Shown here: positions 32,231 to 44,594 of the stretch, in pieces | Numbering within the stretch: position 1 is the first letter of the stretch | Layout: each line of letters opens with the position of its first letter | Source: Doris montereyensis | Lineage: Eukaryota; Mollusca; Gastropoda; Nudibranchia; Dorididae | Assembly (NCBI GenBank): GCA_037039925.1 | Contig: JAXRKP010001919.1 | Location: 12,501-76,500 of the forward strand | Direction of reading: 5' to 3' | DNA: 64,000 bases | The notes under the pieces: generated by a model | Seen by the model: the letters and a program-made list of their open reading frames with translations, nothing else | What the model was told of the DNA's origin: nothing | The model's database searches: none | Translations under genes and position numbers: made by a program

Positions 32231-32784
32231 TATTTTCGAAATCTTTCTGTGTTAACACTCTAGAATCGCGCCTAATTAAGATCTCGCGATCTGTTACTGA
32301 AAACTGAATAATCAGCATGGTCTGGTTGGTCAAATTGAAAGTGGTGGAAAGTCAAATGGGTGCTATGTTTCAAAATTTGTCTCTAGTGTCAAGAATAAGT
32401 GCATGTGTAAGTGGTTGGAATGTTTACATGAGATTGTTTTATTCCGCCTGGGCCTGTGTGAGGAAATTGTAATCAGCTGGTATCGCATGGTGCACTGTGA
32501 CTGTTCTATATGTAAAACTAAGATCAACTAACAAGAAAGCTTTGGAATGCATGCCAAATCAAAGGAGCACAAACGCTTTTGTGTTTTATTTCAGTCCACT
32601 CTACAGGTCTTTCAATTCATCTCAGTTTATTTGCAGTTACAGTGTAGGCCTATATGTCTTCTTGTCTTTTGAGGCAGATCATAAGAAGATGAAATGTTAT
32701 TGTTGTTAAGTTTCAATAACACAAAAATAGATAATCTGATAGGCAAAATGTCTTCAATTTCCCTTGGAACCACACAGAATTTTT

Positions 32785-32885
32785 CGTCAGTCCAGGGGTT
32801 CTGCTCCCTGGTCCCCCATCGGGACGCTGTCCCTGGACCCTGCCGGGGGCCCTGCGGCTCCCTGACCCTAGGTAGATTTTTCAGG
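32785..32885. repeat. short GC-rich CCCTGG-type internal repeat
   Basis: In otherwise AT-rich intron, this stretch has recurring (T/C)CCTGG(T/A)CCC, GGGGGCCCTGCGG and CTCCCTG words arranged partly as inverted repeats. It looks like the core of a dispersed repeat, but the class could not be determined. Confidence 0.4.
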
Positions 32886-33689
32886 GTTTTTTTTTCTGCA
32901 ATCTGGTTGCATCTGTGTCTTGGTTTAAAGTAGCTTGGTGTTTTAAATCAAAACTAGATTTAGATTTAGGCCTAATGAAAATCAATACTATTCATAATCT
33001 AGGTCTAGATCTACTGTGTTTTTCTTTTGATAGTGTTCAACAGAACAGAAACTGCAGTTTTGAGTAGAACCCATTTTAGGGTCATGCTGATATTGCATTA
33101 GAACATCTGTCGTCTGTTTAATAAATACTATACTCAAGCGGACAAAAAAAGAAAGAACAGCTTCTATTTTTGTGAGTTGCAAGCAACATACTGAATCAAT
33201 TAAACTGAAATTATACATAATGATATTTTATTAATTTTTCTATACGAGTATGAAATTTCATTGCTTTATGTCATACCGAAGGTATTGAAAACCCCTCTAG
33301 TGGTAGCTAATCGCCATTGTGGCAACACTAGTTGTTTCGCTTTGCTTTCGCAAACACTGTGCGCTGATTTTGGCTCAGCGCTGAGTGGCGTAAGAATTGG
33401 AAAGCATGTGTCACATGTAAACACGTGCACAAGAATAGGAATAGAGAAAAGAAAAAACTGGTCATTTTGACGGCTGTTTTCACAGCAATGCGTATCTAAA
33501 CCTAGATTTACAATCATCTTTACATTAATACCAATGCCAGAGACTGTCGCAAGAGGAAGGGGACTGCCACAAAAAGGGCTACCTGTCTGAAACATTTGCT
33601 TTATGTTATTTTATTTTCATTTCTCAACTTGCATTTTTCTGTAGTTTTGTTGCACTAAAATTCTATCGCCTCAGTCATTTACTCATTTC

Positions 33690-35150
33690 CCCCCCCCCCC
33701 CCCATGCACTGTGAGTTGCATCCTTGTAGTTGGAGGTGGCACTCGTGCTTGTTGCCCCGCATCCGAGAATGTCCCAAAGATGTCCAATTGGTGAGAGATC
33801 GGGCGATAAAAGAGAGTCAAAAGAAAGGTTGATATTATGCTGCTGTAGAAAGCTAGCTGCAATTCTGCCTGTCACATGGAGTCTAACGTCATCTTGTTGG
33901 AAAAGTCTACATTATTCTCATTAGATTCCATAATTTTAAAATTCCTTTATGTTTCCGACTTATGTCGTCCTCAGTAGCAAGATTAAAGTAACCACTGTCT
34001 ACTGCCAGACAGCGATCATTCAGAGTGAGACTGGATTGCATTGTAGACTTGTAGATTTCCAAACTGTCCCGCATCATTCAACATGTCTGTAACTCATTGC
34101 TCCACCCCCTTGCCTACTTTGACGCATTTGATTGGCTAATCTGTTGGTCATACACTTTAGACTATCATGCGTTAACCCCTATACAAGGTCATACACAGAC
34201 TTCATACAGTCCCACATCATTGAGCATGGATCATCAAGGTTCAACTCATCGTTCTATCTCCTCGCATGCTTTGAGCATTTTGATTTGCTGATTAGTTACC
34301 TGTTTATATTTCACATGTAACAAAGAGGTGGGATTAAGTTTGAAATGAGCAATAACAGTGAACTACAATGTGTCCATGAATTAAAGACAAGTGATGTGAG
34401 TAATTTTATTACAATTTAGTTGACATTTCTTATCACTTTTCACTGACAAGTTACTAACATACTCAGGCAACAGGGAGTTTTTGTCAGAAAAGTGGGTACT
34501 TGGGCAAAACGGGCACTCTCATGAAAACTACTGTACTATCATTGGTTGCAAAACTTCAGTATAATGATTTGCTCTTAAGTTTCCATTGATGAACACTAAA
34601 AGTGTACGCTGCTGCCATGAGATTCCAGCCCATACCATGACACTGCATTGTCCCCATGTGTTGTGTTTCCTGATACATGCGTCTGCAAAACCTTTCTCCT
34701 TGGCTTCGCCACATCTTTTCTCTTCTATCAGGATGAGCAATGCAAAATCGAGACTCATCTGAGAAGATAACATTATTCCATTACTGCCTTTTCCACCTCA
34801 AACGCTCTTCACTCTTTGCCAAACGATTTCTTCGAATGATGTTCTATAAGTATGGAATACGATGTGCTATTCTGCTGTGTAGATTGACATTATTTAAAAT
34901 GCTATCAACAGATCGGCGGCGGATGAATCTTCCAAGAGTTCCTTCAACTTCTTGAGCGGTTTGAACAGCAGTGCATGCTCTGTCACGTAAATGAGTTATA
35001 ATTATTTGCCCCTCAGAAGTGACACTTGGATCTTCAACATTTCCATGCATCTTCCACTTTCTTCTCAGTTTTGAAATAGTTGCTGGAACATTTAAATTGT
35101 CTCACTACATCTCTCTAACACCAACTCCTGCATCAATCATGCCAATGGCT
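33690..35150 (-). mobile_element. Tc1-like transposase pseudogene, split by a ~600-bp insertion
   Basis: Minus-strand fragments in order: an N-terminal HTH region with VTSEGQIIITHLRDRACTAV and LGRFIRRRSVDSIL (35,050-34,844), then a middle part CIRKHNTWGQCSVMVWAGIS and NGNLRANHYTEVLQPMIVQ (34,773-34,528), then the C-terminal HLWDILG with the catalytic-region SPDLSPI (33,875-33,690). The order WG..MVWAGI...D(N)..H and SPDLNPIEHLWD is that of Tc1 transposases. The segment about 33,930-34,520 does not belong to the transposase. A C-tract at 33,686-33,703 marks the left edge. Confidence 0.75.
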
Positions 35151-35462
35151 CTACAGCGATCAGTAATAAAGAGACTCACCATAATGTAGTAAAAAAAAAA
35201 AGATAAAATAAAAAATTTATAACATACTGTCAACAAGGTGATGCTTGTGTTTTAAGGTAGCTTTTGAAATCTAAAAAACTTGGCAGAAGGTGATTTAAGG
35301 CATTTAGGTACGTGCAAGTGAGAGTGGTCTGTGGTGTGACTGAGATAACATTTGGACAATTTCTAAAAACCCTACCAAAACCCCATGAGATCTATTAATT
35401 TGTTGATCTTTTTCTTCTCTTATTGTCGAAAGGAGAGACTCGTGAAACACATGAATATACAG

Positions 35463-35541
35463 AGAAGAGAAAGATGACCTAAGTGATGATTTTGATGATA
35501 TGGACTTTGCAAATATGGGAGCTGTTTCAAAAGATTTTAAG
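35463..35541 (+). CDS. RIOK1: RIOK1 exon 2 (candidate)
   Basis: This begins after ATATACAG and ends AAG before GTTTGC. Its first base completes an AGA codon with the AG of exon 1, and it ends in phase 0, as needed by exon 3. It encodes an acidic EEKDDLSDDFDDMDFANMG followed by AVSKDFK, consistent with the acidic N-terminal region of RIOK1 upstream of the kinase domain. Confidence 0.6.
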
Positions 35542-36687
35542 GTTTGCAATTATGGTTATGAGGAAGTTTGACAAAATATAAAGTAGGCATGTAATGTATA
35601 TTCCATTTTTATTATCGCATGTCTTTGTAATTAATTTATGTGTTTTAAAGTTAATATTACAATGCCAATATTTATTGTTGCAACGATCATTTCTCTGTCC
35701 AAAATTTCAGTTTGCATGCATCTTTCATTGGCTTTTGTAGTTTTGGTGCCTGCAGATTTGATTCCGTCGATGAAAATTTCATAATTATCATTGTAATCAT
35801 TATGGAAAGGAGATTTCATTATAGATGTATGAAAGCTTCTTTGTGTTACTTATTCCTCCAGAAATGAAAACTTAAAATTATTAAAAGAAAGCTAAGAAAG
35901 AAAAAACACAAGCCCAACAACTGCTGAGGTGAGATTAACCCTAAAATTCCAATTTGATTGGGTCCCCTCACGTTTGTTCAATGTTTTACCAAAGACCTGT
36001 TGAAAATCATACCATATTTACAGTTTTGGTAAATACTGTTTGTTATTGATGGGTTTAGTTATGATGCCTTTTGTTTTATTCTTAACTCCAACTTCAAATC
36101 AATAACATTATGCCAAGAACTACTAGTTCTTGTCTTGGATTTCTTAAAAGTGAGTAAGATATTGTTAAATTTCAAGTAATTAGAAGTAATTATGTCTAAC
36201 ACTGTATGTAATTGTTGCTTTCATCAAATAGCTAGGTATTTGGATGACATGACAAGGGGACTTATTTTCTTTTGTTCATTTTATTTTATATATTTGTTTA
36301 ATTTTCGTCATTAGTTTTGATCTCTTCTTGCTTTTTTTTATATGATGCTTGCCTGCCCTGATGAGGGAAGAACATTTGTGTCTGCCCTGTTAACAGAGGG
36401 GCCTGCATGGTTTGCTGACTCTCAATAACCCATCATTTTAGGGTTATATTGAAGCTAACTGCTGAAAGAAGGGGTGGCACCAACAGCAGCGTAACTCAAC
36501 CCACCCTCTGGCTCAGGTATCCTACCATAACAATCTCTCTATCAACTTTGTGGTAGACACTGGATCATGAGGTAATAACATATCTCTGTGAAGATCTGGC
36601 CGCAGTTCAACAAACCAAGGCTAACACAGACCGAGTGCCAATAATGGCAAGCATCTACAGAAAATTTACCTGTACTGCGCAGTGACT

Positions 36688-38658
36688 TAAGGGGAAAGAC
36701 GGCACCTGGAATCGGTGATTTTGGGTCAAAGTATCAAAATTGGGGTGATGACATTTTCTTTCAGTTCAACTCATCTGCTTCCCTTCAGTACAAGTCATTT
36801 ATGCTAAATTCATCTCTTTTTGATCAAAAACGGCATTTGAAAGTGACCTATACGATCAGTTTTTGAGAAAATCCTGTAGAAGAACACACAAATAGCCTTT
36901 CATTGAGGCCTAAATAACCCTGCAATCAAATGGATCCGCCCATGCCCTTTGGAAAGCTTGGGTTATCCCCTATCATACAGTGACATGTTACACATCCAAT
37001 CAAACGTCTTTATTTTATGATAATTTTTCCATTGCTTGATGTCAATCAATGTGCTCAAGGGCTCATCTCCTTTATATGGTCATAGCTACGTTCAGTTTTA
37101 CTCTCTTTCCACGAAGACTCACAGAGATGGCCGGATGTCTCAATTCAAAGCTTCCGCTGCCCCCGGCGCCCAATCAGCAACCAGTTTCTACAGTGCCATG
37201 TTTTGTTTTCCACACCTTCTGTATTTTCCACCTTCCCGATACCAATAATACTCTTGTTTACATCAGCACTTGATGGCAGTCGTGATTTATTTGAATACTG
37301 TTACTACTATAGTTGTCATCTATAGTTGTTATCACAGTGTCAAAACTAGGTATTGGTTTTTGTATGCAGTGTTTTCTTTATTGATAAGTTGTCTTTCGCC
37401 ATTCAAAGACAGTATGTTTCATTTTGTGACTATTTTTATTATTGTTTACAAGAAAAAGTGTGTACGCTCTCTATCTTCATCATGACAAAACATGAACCCG
37501 TCATTCCAAAATCTTGTCGTAAACAACTTGCAGAGGTGCGTGTGAAACGTTGAATAATTGATCCTGCTGTTGAAATAAGTGAGGAAATACATGACCTGAT
37601 GACAATGTGCTTGTCACATCAATGTGCTTGTCACATCCTTTCTTTCATCTAGTTGTAGTAATAGCAGTAGTAGTAGTGCTTGCACAACATTGACAACCAC
37701 CACCATTCCTACTCTGTCCATCAAATTCGTCAACCTTTCCTCCACCTCTGGTTCATCCCCTGTACCCACCCCTTCACATTCACCAACCACTAGTAGTAGT
37801 GGTGGTAATGTAACAGTCTGCATTGCTGGACCACTGGTCTTTGATGTCAACGTCCCCACTACCTCCCGTTCATCTCCTTGACCTGGCCCTTCACGCATAT
37901 GGTCTGGTAGCAGCACGGCAGTTGACACTACTGTTGGTCAACAGATCTTGATGCAATACCGTCTGTTGAAGGCATTGCGATTCCCTCCCCCTCGAGAACA
38001 AAAAAGACTCAACATAGTGATTAGGTGATGAAATACAAGGCGAAAATGAGAGAAGCAAGAAAATAAGACTCGAAGAACGTACAGAAATAGAAGGAAAACT
38101 GTCCTATGGACGGTGGGATTGTTTAGAAGGCCGGTTTTGGTTAGAAATTTCTCTTTTCCTGCTATTTTTGCTTTTTTTTTTCAAAACTTTTTTTTTTTAT
38201 TACTTAGGTCCATTTATATCAGGCACAAGTCATAATATTTTATTCAAACTTCATAACCTTATGTCAGTTATTCATGTCTTCAGTTTGTCAACGGTGTTTG
38301 TTTTCCATAAAACTTTTTTTGGGAATTTTTGGGTATGAAAAATACATAATTTTGCTATATGTTGACATTATAAAGAAACGAAAAAAAAAAATTAATAAAA
38401 TTTGTTCTATTTGTGTTTTTTGCAAAAGTGGCGGGACAGAATTGAAAGGAGGTCAGTGTAAACATCCTGTACAAATTACAACCAAAATTCAGCCCGCAGT
38501 GATCGTGAAATGTGGAGTTTGCAAAAAAGTCCAAGATGGCGGGTGTTTTTTAGCGTTACCATGGCAACAGAGCTAAATTCACACTTAATTGACTGAAAAA
38601 TTTGCAATTAAAAGCAATATTAGGTAAACCGGTGTCCTTGTGCCGCCTTTCCCCTTAG
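36688..38658. mobile_element. 1,971-bp non-autonomous DNA transposon with TIRs and a 6-bp target duplication
   Basis: The left end TAAGGGGAAAGACGGCACCT is an inverted match of the right end (GTGCCGCCTTTCCCCTTA). The hexamer GTGACT flanks at 36,682-36,687 and 38,659-38,664. The interior has a serine/threonine-coding low-complexity patch (37,630-37,880) but no recognisable transposase. A partial inverted relative is at 29,012-29,515. The superfamily is not clear. Confidence 0.65.
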
Positions 38659-39019
38659 GTGACTACCATCAGAACATCACTCTTATCTACTGGGCCTTCA
38701 ACCCAACAGAAGTTTGCATTGACCTCACAGGTGAACCACTATCAAGAACCTACACATCTCAATGTGTTCAGTGCCTAACAGGCTGCTTGTTTTTGTGCTC
38801 TTCTTCTTACTGGATTTATGTTAATTCACATCAGTGCTGTTTCTTTGAATAAGTTGTATAGATACAATTGTGTCAACGTCTATCTTTGTTATAATCAATG
38901 TATTATGTCTCGACGTGATCACCATATGAATCCTACTTGACTGGGTTAATCCAGTTACCCTTGTTCTGTGTTATTTTATGGCTTTAACACCATATGATGT
39001 TTTAAAATTAATTTTCCAG

Positions 39020-39074
39020 GTGGAAGCTCAGCCAAAAAACCAGTTGCATACTCAAATAAATAAAATCAGAGTTG
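39020..39074 (+). CDS. RIOK1: RIOK1 exon 3 (candidate)
   Basis: A 55-nt exon after ATTTTCCAG, ending GTTG before GTAAGT. Only one frame is open: VEAQPKNQLHTQINKIRV. It starts in phase 0 and ends with one base (G), completed by GT of the next exon. It lies just upstream of the conserved DK...ATVEQVLDP segment, where animal RIOK1 has a variable, Lys/Gln/Asn-rich linker. Confidence 0.6.
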
Positions 39075-39489
39075 GTAAGTACTCAATAGTTAGTGAATAC
39101 TGAATGATATATTTCATGCCTACATATTCGCCCAGGTTCAAGCTCATAGATCTTTACTTACACGTTTATCTATTGCAAAACAGTATGTATAAGCAGATAC
39201 TGCTGGTAGGTCCTACTTCTTTCTTTTCACGCTTTTACATTTATTGGGTTTTTTAAACTGGCTGTTGTTTCTTTTCAAGCACTTGGTTTTGATATTTCAA
39301 GAAAATGATCTCAATATGATAAGTTTTCATTTCATTTCAGGAAACAGCTGCATTATACATGTAATGTTTTTTTTCATGTATGGGCTGATATCTATATATA
39401 TACTAATAATAGGTCGTCTATTGTAGATCACATTTCTCAAGAGGGTCTCTTGGTTTTAAACAATGGTTACCACATCTCAGGGCAGTGGA

Positions 39490-42425
39490 CAGGTAAGCAC
39501 CCTCCATGAGTCTCCTGCTGCCTTGCAGGCGGGTCTTGGTTGACCAAAGACTAAGGGAGTTAACCCTGACAGAAAATAACAAGGCCTGGTAGGGGCCTCA
39601 AGGTGGCAGCCCCACTATCTACCTAGGGTACAGTGGGCTAATCCCCTGTTTATCCAAAACCAAGAGAAATAAATACAATATACCCGGCTTGACCTTTTGA
39701 AGACGAAAATGGAAAGGAACACAGACTGATTTCTGGAACATGGGATGTTAGGGCAATAAATGAAAATGAGATAGAATTAGCTGAAGAAATGGAAAATTTC
39801 AAAATAGACATTTTGGCTATTACAGAAACAAAGAAAAAAGGACAAGGAATAGAAAATGTAGGACCAATTCATACTTTAATCTTCTCAGGAGTATATGTCA
39901 AAGCTAGAGCAGGAGTAGGCCTCCTAATGCATAAAAGGCATAAAAAGTTGGAAATCTTATTAGAGGTAAGCATTAAACCAAAAGGAAAATAAATTAAATT
40001 ATCAATGGTTTATGGACCAAACGAAGATGCCACTAAAGAAGAAAAAATATCTTCAAAAATGATTTACAAATAGCTGCAGAGAATCTTAAACCCAAATAGG
40101 AACTAATGGTTTTAGATGATTTAAAGGCTAGAGTATGCAACAATGTAGAAACATCAGGAGGAGTAATTAGAGAGACAACAACTTCTCCAAATGGAGAGAG
40201 ATAAATAGATTTATGCCTAAAGCATAGCATGAAAATAGCCAACACCTTTTTCCTCATAAAGATACCCACAAATATACAAGAGTAAATGAAGATATGTGAA
40301 AAGTCAATCATAGGCTACATAATAGTTTGCAGCTCCCTTTTTTACAGTACAATGGATGCAAGAATAAACAGAAGAGCAGAACTATTTAGTGATCATCACC
40401 TAATGATTGCCAAAATGAGATTGCTGACTGAAAAGGAAAGAGAAGAAAGCTACCAAACTCAAAATAGAGGAACTAAATAAACCAATAGTAAAGCAGATAT
40501 ACCAATCTAGGATAAAAAGATTTATCAGTGAAAGACAGATGGATCTGAATGATACCACAATAGAAGAAATGTGGCAAATGTATAAAGAAACACTCCTCAG
40601 TTGTACTGAAGAGGTATGTGGTAGGAAACAAATTAAAGAAGATAGGAAAAGAACAGCATGGTGGAATGAGAATGTCAACACTAAGATCAAAGAAAAGAAG
40701 GATGCCCGGAAGAAATACTTACGAACAAAGAGGTCAGATAATAGGATAGATTAAGTGAGCAAAAGAACTATCGCCAAAGAGGAAGTTAGAAAAGCAAAAC
40801 AAAAACAATGGGAAGCAAAAGCTGTTCTGGGAAGTAATGAAGAGCATGAGAAAGACCAAAGCATGCCCAATACGACAAATTAAGAACGCCAAAGGAGAAA
40901 AATGGAAGAAGACATCGAAATCATGGAAGCATGGAGACAATATTTTCAACAATTACATAATCCCTCCAGAACATATGAAGCAAGGAGTACAGACTAATTA
41001 GTAAGAGTACAAGATCCAGAGACAACTGAAGATGTAGATATCTCAATGGAAGAACTCCGAACAGCTATAAGAAAAGTGAAATCAGGAAAGGCCCCAGGAG
41101 CAGATCAAGTTTATCCAGAAAGGATAAAAAGAGAGAGGCAGATAAACTACATGTACTTCATATACAATATTTCAACAAGCATGGAAGTCCAAACATGTGC
41201 CAGACGACTGGAAGAAGGGAATGGTAGTACCAATACACAAGAAAGGATCAACTATGGAATGCTTAAACTATATAAGTGTACCAGGAAAAGTGTATGCCAG
41301 GATACTGGAAATGAGACTAAGGAAGAGAGCAGAGGATCAAATTGAAGAACATCAGAGTGGATTTAGACCAGAAAGATGTGTACAAGACCACATATTTACA
41401 ATTAGACAAATAATAGAAAAATTCCTTGAGAGAAACATTTGAAACATTGACTTGCACCTGTGTTTTATTGACTTAGAAAAGGCATTTGACACTGAGGAGG
41501 GACAGACAATGGCATGCCGATGATTTAGTTCTGTTTGGAAAATCAGAAAGGGACTTTCAGTCGAATATCAACATGATGAATAATGAACAAAATAAAAGAG
41601 TAAATGCAAAGAAAACCAAAACATTGCTAGTAAATAGGCAAGCTAAAACACAAAATCTTAAATTGGCCAGGGAAAATTGGGAACAAGTTCAAAGCTACAA
41701 TTACCTAGGAGTATTGTTAGCTCAGAGGGAAAACTAAGAGAAGAAATCAGCCAGAGAATCCAAAGGGCAATGATCATATACAAGAGTAAATGAAGATATG
41801 TGAAAAGTCAATCATAGGCTACATAATAGTTTGCAGTTCCCTTTTTTACAGTACAATTTATGCAAGAGTAAACAGAGGAGCAGAAATATTTAGTGATCAT
41901 CACCTAATGATTGCCAAAATGAGATTGCTGACTGTTACATTATAACCATCTAGGAAGGATAAACAAGAATTGTGAACAAAAACCAAAATGGCAGTATACC
42001 ACACAGTTTATTGTCTTATTCTCTTCTATGGCAGTGAAGCCTGGACCTTAAACAGTAGAGAATACAGTAGAGTACAAGCAGCTGAAATTAATTATCTAAA
42101 AAGAGTAGTAGTAGGGAAAACTAAACGAGACAAAATCAGAAACACAACAATAAGAGATCAAACCAAAGATAGAAATAAATCAACTCAGATGGTTTGGGCA
42201 TGTAAACAGAATGACTGACAATAGAATAGTTAAATCAGCATACAGTACTAGAACTCAAGGTAAAACACCAAAAGGCAGACCTCAGAATTAAAGCAAAGAA
42301 ATTGAACTTTTTGGAAGGAACTAAAAAATTCCAGAACAGGGCAGCCTGGAGAAAGATCATCTCGGGCATCTGAACCCATACACCGAAAGGTAGAACGGGA
42401 ACTGATAAAGAAAAGAAAGAAAGTT
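39490..42425 (+). mobile_element. RTE-like LINE copy 2, with internal deletion and duplication
   Basis: The leader CACCCTCCATGAGTCTCCTG and one 5' monomer precede the endonuclease (ILAITETK, ARAGVGLLMHK; 39,789-39,992). Then come linker and RT parts MEELRTAIRKVKSGKAPGAD (41,046), HQSGFRPERCVQD and ADDLVLFGKSERDF (41,510-41,560), and a tail with WFGHVNRM-like sequence to 42,425. About 290 bp of RT before ADD is deleted relative to copy 1. A 159-bp endonuclease segment (40,272-40,430) is repeated at 41,776-41,934 inside the C-terminal region. It is inactive. Confidence 0.8.
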
Positions 42426-42522
42426 ACTACATCTTCATAAAGTTCTAATTTTTTCTCTTTTTGTGATGTACTCTAGTTCTACTGTTAAGATTAACTTATT
42501 TTCTCTCTTTTTTTCCACACAG

Positions 42523-42541
42523 GTGATTATAATAAAGGAAG
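42523..42541 (+). CDS. RIOK1: RIOK1 exon 4, 19-nt micro-exon
   Basis: Between a pyrimidine-rich TTTTTTTCCACACAG acceptor and a GTGAGT donor lie 19 nt encoding GDYNKGR with both neighbours. Phases fit exactly: exon 3 supplies G, and exon 5 supplies the A that completes AGA. The excellent splice sites and phase agreement support it despite its size. Confidence 0.6.
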
Positions 42542-43240
42542 GTGAGTTTTATGGCAGTTTGGTTTTGCTCAGGTTCTTGTTTTTAAAAATTCTTTAGTTG
42601 CTTCATAATGTCTCGGGTTGAGTAACAATGGCCAACTGCAACAGAGTCATTCTTCTCTGAGTTTTTTCTTTCTCTGTTCTTGTTGCTCACTTTGCTCTTT
42701 TTAAGCCTACCATATTCACATGGGTGTCTTTTCGACAAAATGTTCATAGCAAAGACGTGTTTCACACTTTTACAAGCAATGAATGCGTCGGATTTGCAAA
42801 TTTGCAGCACTTTGCATGGCATGCGCCTTATGTGAGACAAGACCCACTATATTCTCTATTGTCATATAGTGACTACTCTCATAACTAAGCATATGCCTTT
42901 GCATGTGAACTTTCTCGTTACCTGGGAGCTATAGGGCAAAATAACTTTTGCATATATCTACGTCATTTTAAAATTTATGTTACACCATTTTATAAGAACA
43001 TAGATCATGCCATGTGGTGATGAGTCAAAAACGACAATGTTGACGATAAGTCCCTATATGAGATGGCTGATGATATGTTCTCATTTTCTTTGTGTTTGAT
43101 ATTCAGATTATGATCTTTTCGTTCATAATGATATTAATTCTTGGAAAAGAAGAATATTTGCATGTAAATGTAAAGGAATGTTATTTGTAAAATGATAAAA
43201 GTAACTGAGATTTTGTTTTTCAATCTGAAATATTAATCAG

Positions 43241-43421
43241 ACGACGGGATAAATCACAGCATGCAACAGTGGAACAAGTCTTAGATCCAAGAACTCGGAT
43301 GATTCTGTACAAGCTTCTTAGCAGAGGAACGCTTTCAGAAATCAATGGTGCCATTAGTACAGGAAAGGAGGCAAATGTTTATCATGCCACTGCCAGAGAT
43401 GGGTCGGACAAAGCAATAAAG
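43241..43421 (+). CDS. RIOK1: RIOK1 exon 5, kinase domain start
   Basis: After ATTAATCAG, the exon encodes [20 protein letters not shown], then [20 protein letters not shown] and [20 protein letters not shown], ending AAG before GTAAAA. It covers the RIO1 signature [15 protein letters not shown], the P-loop-like STGKEANVY and the ATP-anchoring lysine in AIK, and is strikingly similar to animal RIOK1. Length is 181 nt, starting in phase 2 and ending in phase 0. Confidence 0.92.
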
Positions 43422-43874
43422 GTAAAAAAAGTGTTTTGAAGAGGATATCCTGGGTTTACAGCAGAAAGAATTTCTTTTGTTTTATCGAATAATAATCTTG
43501 AAGGATATTTCTAAATGAGGGTACTTTTCATAACTTCTAGTCTTAGTTGTAGTGTTTTAGGAATTATTTAAAAGTTATATTTGAAAAAAAACAAAAACAA
43601 AAAAAAAAATATTATTATATACATACATAGAATCTCTCTATATATATTACAAACATGGCCGTTAATAATGTTGGATTATGATTTCTCTTTATTATAAAGC
43701 TGGGTCTCTTGGAACTTTGACTGCGCTTAAGTCAGAAACCACTGTATCGGTTATGGGTGATGTCAAGTACGATTGTTAGATCAAAGAAGTTCTCTGTACT
43801 GAAATTGTGCTGGCTTTTTATTGTAATGACTGGAACTGAAGTTATGAGGGCTGAAGTGATGTGTTTTGCTTTTG

Positions 43875-44030
43875 AGTTTTTGATTTCAGTATATATACAA
43901 GTAACTGTCAAAATAGAGTCATCCTATATTATTGAAAAGTTTGTGGTGTCCTTGGTTGCCAAGGAAACGGCCGCCATTTCGGATTTTGACCCAATTTTCA
44001 AAATCTATCTCCTCTCTTAGTTATGAATAT
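43875..44030 (+). repeat. dispersed repeat, inverted partner of 30,915-31,085
   Basis: This carries the complementary words to the stretch in intron 1 (TGGTTGCCAAGGAAACGGCC, TTTTGACCCAATTTTCAAAA). It lies in RIOK1 intron 5 and does not encode a recognisable product. Confidence 0.65.
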
Positions 44031-44594
44031 AAGTTTGGCGAGTTTGGGACCAAAATGTTGACTTTCTGTTCTTTGCATATTCGGGTAGAATAATCATTTA
44101 TCTACAAGCTTATGGCAAAAAAAAATGTCCATGTGACGTTTTTATGTTGTACTAAATATTTTGTAGGTGAGGGTGGGTAAAAACAGTCAAAATTTTGGCG
44201 TAAATTACGCTAACACCGACTGAGAAGATTGGCACTGAAAATCCCTCTAGCGACGGCTAATCACCAATGTGACAGCACAGTTCTTTTGCTTGGCTTTCGC
44301 CATATTTAAAAATACACCATTATAATAAAGGCCATATGTTTTGTAACGTCGAAGTGTTTTCCCGCCTAAATTCTCATGTACTTCAAGATATGAGCTTCTA
44401 CTCATTGCAGTCTGTGCGTATCATGCGCAATGTAGATTACATGGTAATTGGACGAAAGAAATCACATTTTTATACCGTGCATGAAAATTTGTTGATGAAA
44501 ACATGCAAATTTTTGCACAGTAAATGCATAGTATATTTGGAATTGAAAAAGCATCATTTCATTTCGTTAATGTGCTCATTGGCACTGAAACAAG

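Noticed and set aside
37614..37928. Ser/Thr-rich plus frame and its 104-codon complement
   Set aside because: This is low-complexity AGT/ACC repeats inside a non-autonomous transposon; no family features.
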